NCBI RefSeq assembly: GCF_013114625.1
Contig: NZ_VTXD01000010.1
Location: forward strand, 1-64,000
DNA length: 64,000 nucleotides
Direction: 5' to 3'
From: Vibrio sp. 99-70-13A1
GTDB lineage: Bacteria; Pseudomonadota; Gammaproteobacteria; Enterobacterales; Vibrionaceae
The notes below the pieces were generated by a model, which saw only the letters and a list, made by a program, of their open reading frames with translations, ran no database searches and was not told the origin of the DNA. The translations under genes were made by a program, and so were the position numbers. The first letter of the stretch is position 1; each line of letters begins with the position of its first letter. Shown in pieces: positions 61,653-64,000 of the stretch.

Positions 61653-63620
61653 TTAGTGTTGATGATGGTGAGATTGAGTACTGTCTTGCTGAACATTTTC
61701 AGAATCAGAACTTGTCTCTTCACGGACATCAAATTCAACGTGCCATTTTTGACCGTTATCAGTCGCGATAGCTTCTAAGTATAAAGTGCCAAGCTCAGTC
61801 ACACGTGATGCTAAAGTAACAGGAACCACTTCACCTTCACGACGACCTTCAGAAACAGGCAAAGTCACTTGAATTTCAGGTAGCTCATCTAAATCTTCTG
61901 GAGCCCAGTGATCCAAATGTGTTCCAGCTTCGTCTTCACGACGAGTCGTTGAGCCAAAGAATTGGAAGTGAACCGGTTGACCAATAACTAGACCAAACTC
62001 TTGGCTTGGTACTTGAACACTTGAGCCTTCTTCCATTCCGAAAGGCGCCACACAAAGTGCTTCCATCGGTGGAGCCATTCCTGGAATTGCCGGCATCGCA
62101 CTTTCAATACCTACGTAGTAGCTTGAAGCAATACCACCGCGAATACGCACGCCTTGACCACGGCGAACAGAGCCATAGTATGAAGCACCGCTTGCTACAG
62201 CTAAGTCTAAATCTAAACCAGATAATTGCTTCGCAGATTCAGCTTCTGCCGAAATTAACCAAGCATTGATGGTTGAAGATAAGCGTTCAGAAAGTAATGG
62301 AGACTTAAGCACGCCACCATTGAATAAAATAGCGCTTGGTTTGATGAAATCTGCTGGTTGTACATCTGCCCCAGGCATACCTGGCATATTAGCAAATGGG
62401 TTGAAATCTTGCTGTTGTTCTGATGCTCCGCCCAATGCATTCGCTTGCTTCGAAAGGAATGCTGCGATGTGACGAGTGATGCCAGCATCTTGTGCGTAAG
62501 GTAGACCCATCTGCGTAAGTGCACCACGAGTTTTTTGAACAGGGTGCTCTGTAACAGCAATTTGCGGGAAGAAACCGTCAACCAATGTTTGCTGAACTTC
62601 TTGCTGAGTCAGTTCTGTTTTTAGAGTTGCGCCAAGTAGCTTTGAGCCACGGCTAGGCACAACAATTGGTACAGCTTGTAGTTCTGCGTCATTCAGCAGT
62701 GCTTCTTTTGCATCACGGCAAGCATGAGTCATTGCTTGAACTTGCCAAGGTGCTAATTCTTTACCATCTTGAGCTAACTTCATCTTCAGGCGGTAGGCAA
62801 GAGCAAGGTCCATGTTGTCACCGCCAAGTAGGATGTGTTCACCTACTGCAATACGGCTTAATGTCAGGTTGCCTTCGTCTTCTTTCACTTCAACCAAAGA
62901 AAGGTCAGTTGTACCACCGCCAATATCGACAACGAGTACTACATCACCGACATTGACTTCGTCACGCCAAGTGTCGTTACTATTGTCGATCCAGCTATAA
63001 AGAGCGGCTTGTGGTTCTTCTAGTAGTGTTAAGTGTTCAAAACCAACATTACGAGCGGCTTCAGCTGTTAAATCACGAGCAGCAGGGTCAAATGAAGCTG
63101 GAACCGTAATCGTCACATCTTGATCAGCAAGTTTGTGTTCTGGGTGAGTGTGATTCCAAGCATCTTTTAGATGTTCAAGGTATAACTCAGTCGTTTTTAG
63201 AGGCGATACTTTTTCGACTTCTTCAGGGCTGCCCGCTGGTAGGAATGCATCACGGCGGTTTACACCAGAATGACATAACCAAGACTTCGCACTCGCAATC
63301 AAACGGATTGGTGTTTTAGAACCAAGATTACGAGCGATAGCACCTACTAGTGCTTTTGGCTCAGAAGACCAAGGTAAAACACGTGAATTACTGTTCATTT
63401 CATGTTCGTGGGGCTGATACAAAAATGAACCAAGTTGGCTACGTGTTTCAACCGTACCCGGAGCCGTAAGCTGAGGGATTGGCATTACTTCAACACGTGC
63501 ATCTTCATCTGTCGTATCTAGGAATGACAGGACGCAGTGAGTCGTACCCAAGTCAATTCCCACACTGAATTTCGGCCCGATGTTCTGCTCATCGGCATTT
63601 TGTGTATTGTTATGATCCAT
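61653..63620 (-). CDS. Hsp70-family protein, short form
   Basis: A 655-residue actin-fold ATPase beginning FSVGIDLGTTHCVLSFLD (about 18-35), with VVDIGGGTTDLSLVEV as phosphate-2 and ILFNGGVLKSPLLSERL as the adenosine segment. It ends with a beta-sandwich substrate-binding-like region (about 530-630) and a histidine-rich tail (SHHHQH). It lacks the helical lid of DnaK. It overlaps the DUF2760 stop by 1 bp, so co-translation is likely, and precedes the longer Hsp70 paralogue. A metal-sensitive tail is possible; its function is unknown. Confidence 0.9.
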   Translation of the reverse strand: MDHNNTQNADEQNIGPKFSVGIDLGTTHCVLSFLDTTDEDARVEVMPIPQLTAPGTVETRSQLGSFLYQPHEHEMNSNSRVLPWSSEPKALVGAIARNLGSKTPIRLIASAKSWLCHSGVNRRDAFLPAGSPEEVEKVSPLKTTELYLEHLKDAWNHTHPEHKLADQDVTITVPASFDPAARDLTAEAARNVGFEHLTLLEEPQAALYSWIDNSNDTWRDEVNVGDVVLVVDIGGGTTDLSLVEVKEDEGNLTLSRIAVGEHILLGGDNMDLALAYRLKMKLAQDGKELAPWQVQAMTHACRDAKEALLNDAELQAVPIVVPSRGSKLLGATLKTELTQQEVQQTLVDGFFPQIAVTEHPVQKTRGALTQMGLPYAQDAGITRHIAAFLSKQANALGGASEQQQDFNPFANMPGMPGADVQPADFIKPSAILFNGGVLKSPLLSERLSSTINAWLISAEAESAKQLSGLDLDLAVASGASYYGSVRRGQGVRIRGGIASSYYVGIESAMPAIPGMAPPMEALCVAPFGMEEGSSVQVPSQEFGLVIGQPVHFQFFGSTTRREDEAGTHLDHWAPEDLDELPEIQVTLPVSEGRREGEVVPVTLASRVTELGTLYLEAIATDNGQKWHVEFDVREETSSDSENVQQDSTQSHHHQH

Positions 63621-64000
63621 TAAAGTTCAACCTCTGCTGGAGCAATAACTGAAGCGTCGTAGTTTTCAGCTAGCTTAGGTAGGTTCATATCAGTCGCTTT
63701 CCAACCTTTGTGAACTAAAGTGCCATTGAATGGGGCATTACCCGTTACATTACCCGTTAAGCGCACTTCTTGAGGGTTGAAGCCTTCTGCAATAGTGATT
63801 CGCGTTTCTTCATCTTCAGAGCGGATATGAGCTAATGTTACGTAATCGCCCAATACCTTTTTACCGCCAGTATGAATAACGCGAGCTGCAGCGCCGACTT
63901 CTTCATCAGAGAATGATGTTAAATCTTCTTGAAGGAAATCAATCAGGCGAGCTTCTTGCTGCATGATTGATAATAACTGCATTGCAGAGTCTGTTGATGC
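63620..64000 (-). CDS. DUF2760 domain protein (N-terminus outside the window)
   Basis: The frame is open to the window edge; the ATG at 63982 is internal (upstream codons ASTDSA read straight on). The visible part (127 codons) fits DUF2760: VIHTGGKKVLGDYVTLAHIR and the C-terminal LPKLAENYDASVIAPAEVEL. DUF2760 genes are typically found immediately before these Hsp70-family genes, so they should act as one complex or pathway. Function is unknown. Confidence 0.85.
   Translation of the reverse strand, partial: ASTDSAMQLLSIMQQEARLIDFLQEDLTSFSDEEVGAAARVIHTGGKKVLGDYVTLAHIRSEDEETRITIAEGFNPQEVRLTGNVTGNAPFNGTLVHKGWKATDMNLPKLAENYDASVIAPAEVEL

Overview
This window looks like chromosomal DNA of a marine gammaproteobacterium of the genus Vibrio or a close relative. 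The evidence is the family content and gene order: ribA beside a Fur-controlled imelysin/di-haem peroxidase-like cluster, the ldtD-mepK-ycbL order, ycjX-ycjF followed by an outer-membrane 'TraF-like' barrel and tyrR-rimJ, several BCCT and TRAP transporters, two chemoreceptors, an H-NOX/HnoK nitric-oxide pair, and many Vibrio-typical small hypothetical genes. The DNA is AT-rich and intergenic regions carry clear rho-independent terminators. I saw no rRNA, tRNA, CRISPR array, insertion sequence or prophage. The species assignment is an inference, since no search could be run.

Layout. 0-1 kb: the end of a cytochrome c maturation (Nrf-type) cluster. 1.4-7.2 kb: ribA, then a Fur box and a four-gene iron-linked operon (imelysin, di-c-haem oxidoreductase, second imelysin, DUF1513). 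7.4-11.3 kb: cell-wall genes (L,D-transpeptidase, MepK-like endopeptidase, YcbL) and DUF2982. 11.5-11.9 kb: an Ala/Lys-rich histone-H1-like protein. 12.5-21.3 kb: a solute-uptake island with a TRAP transporter, a Cache-domain kinase with its LuxR-type regulator, and two tandem BCCT carriers. 21.6-30.2 kb: a chemoreceptor, a DnaQ-type exonuclease with a cNMP/CBS/DUF294 protein, an outer-membrane barrel, an aromatic aminotransferase and an HD-GYP phosphodiesterase. 30.6-36.8 kb: small hypotheticals, a MocR-type regulator, a secreted serine-protease gene pair and asnS. 37-44 kb: a c-haem chemoreceptor, queD, tyrP, sdaA and sdaC. 44.3-50.9 kb: nudL, hnoX-hnoK, pabB and class I fumarase. 51-58.6 kb: ycjX-ycjF, the TraF-like barrel, tyrR-rimJ, DUF2947 and a 71-residue hypothetical. 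58.8-64 kb: two unusual Hsp70-family proteins and a DUF2760 protein cut by the window edge.

How it fits together. Several genes concern redox, haem and gas sensing: NrfF haem attachment, the two-CxxCH oxidoreductase, the CxxCH chemoreceptor and the H-NOX/kinase pair. Others concern aromatic and other amino-acid metabolism: tyrR, tyrP, the aromatic aminotransferase, sdaC-sdaA and pabB. The TRAP/kinase/BCCT island looks like a coordinated osmolyte or small-acid uptake system.

Two features are not explained by genes. Seven short tandem-repeat arrays (5-8 bp units) lie in intergenic space, five of them between convergent genes and most with units of the form GCnnnAA. Two degenerate 18-bp repeat arrays lie upstream of ldtD and of the HD-GYP gene. 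The best candidates for under-described biology are the DUF2760/Hsp70/Hsp70-DUF3731 module, the secreted protease with its translationally spaced partner, and the c-haem chemoreceptor.
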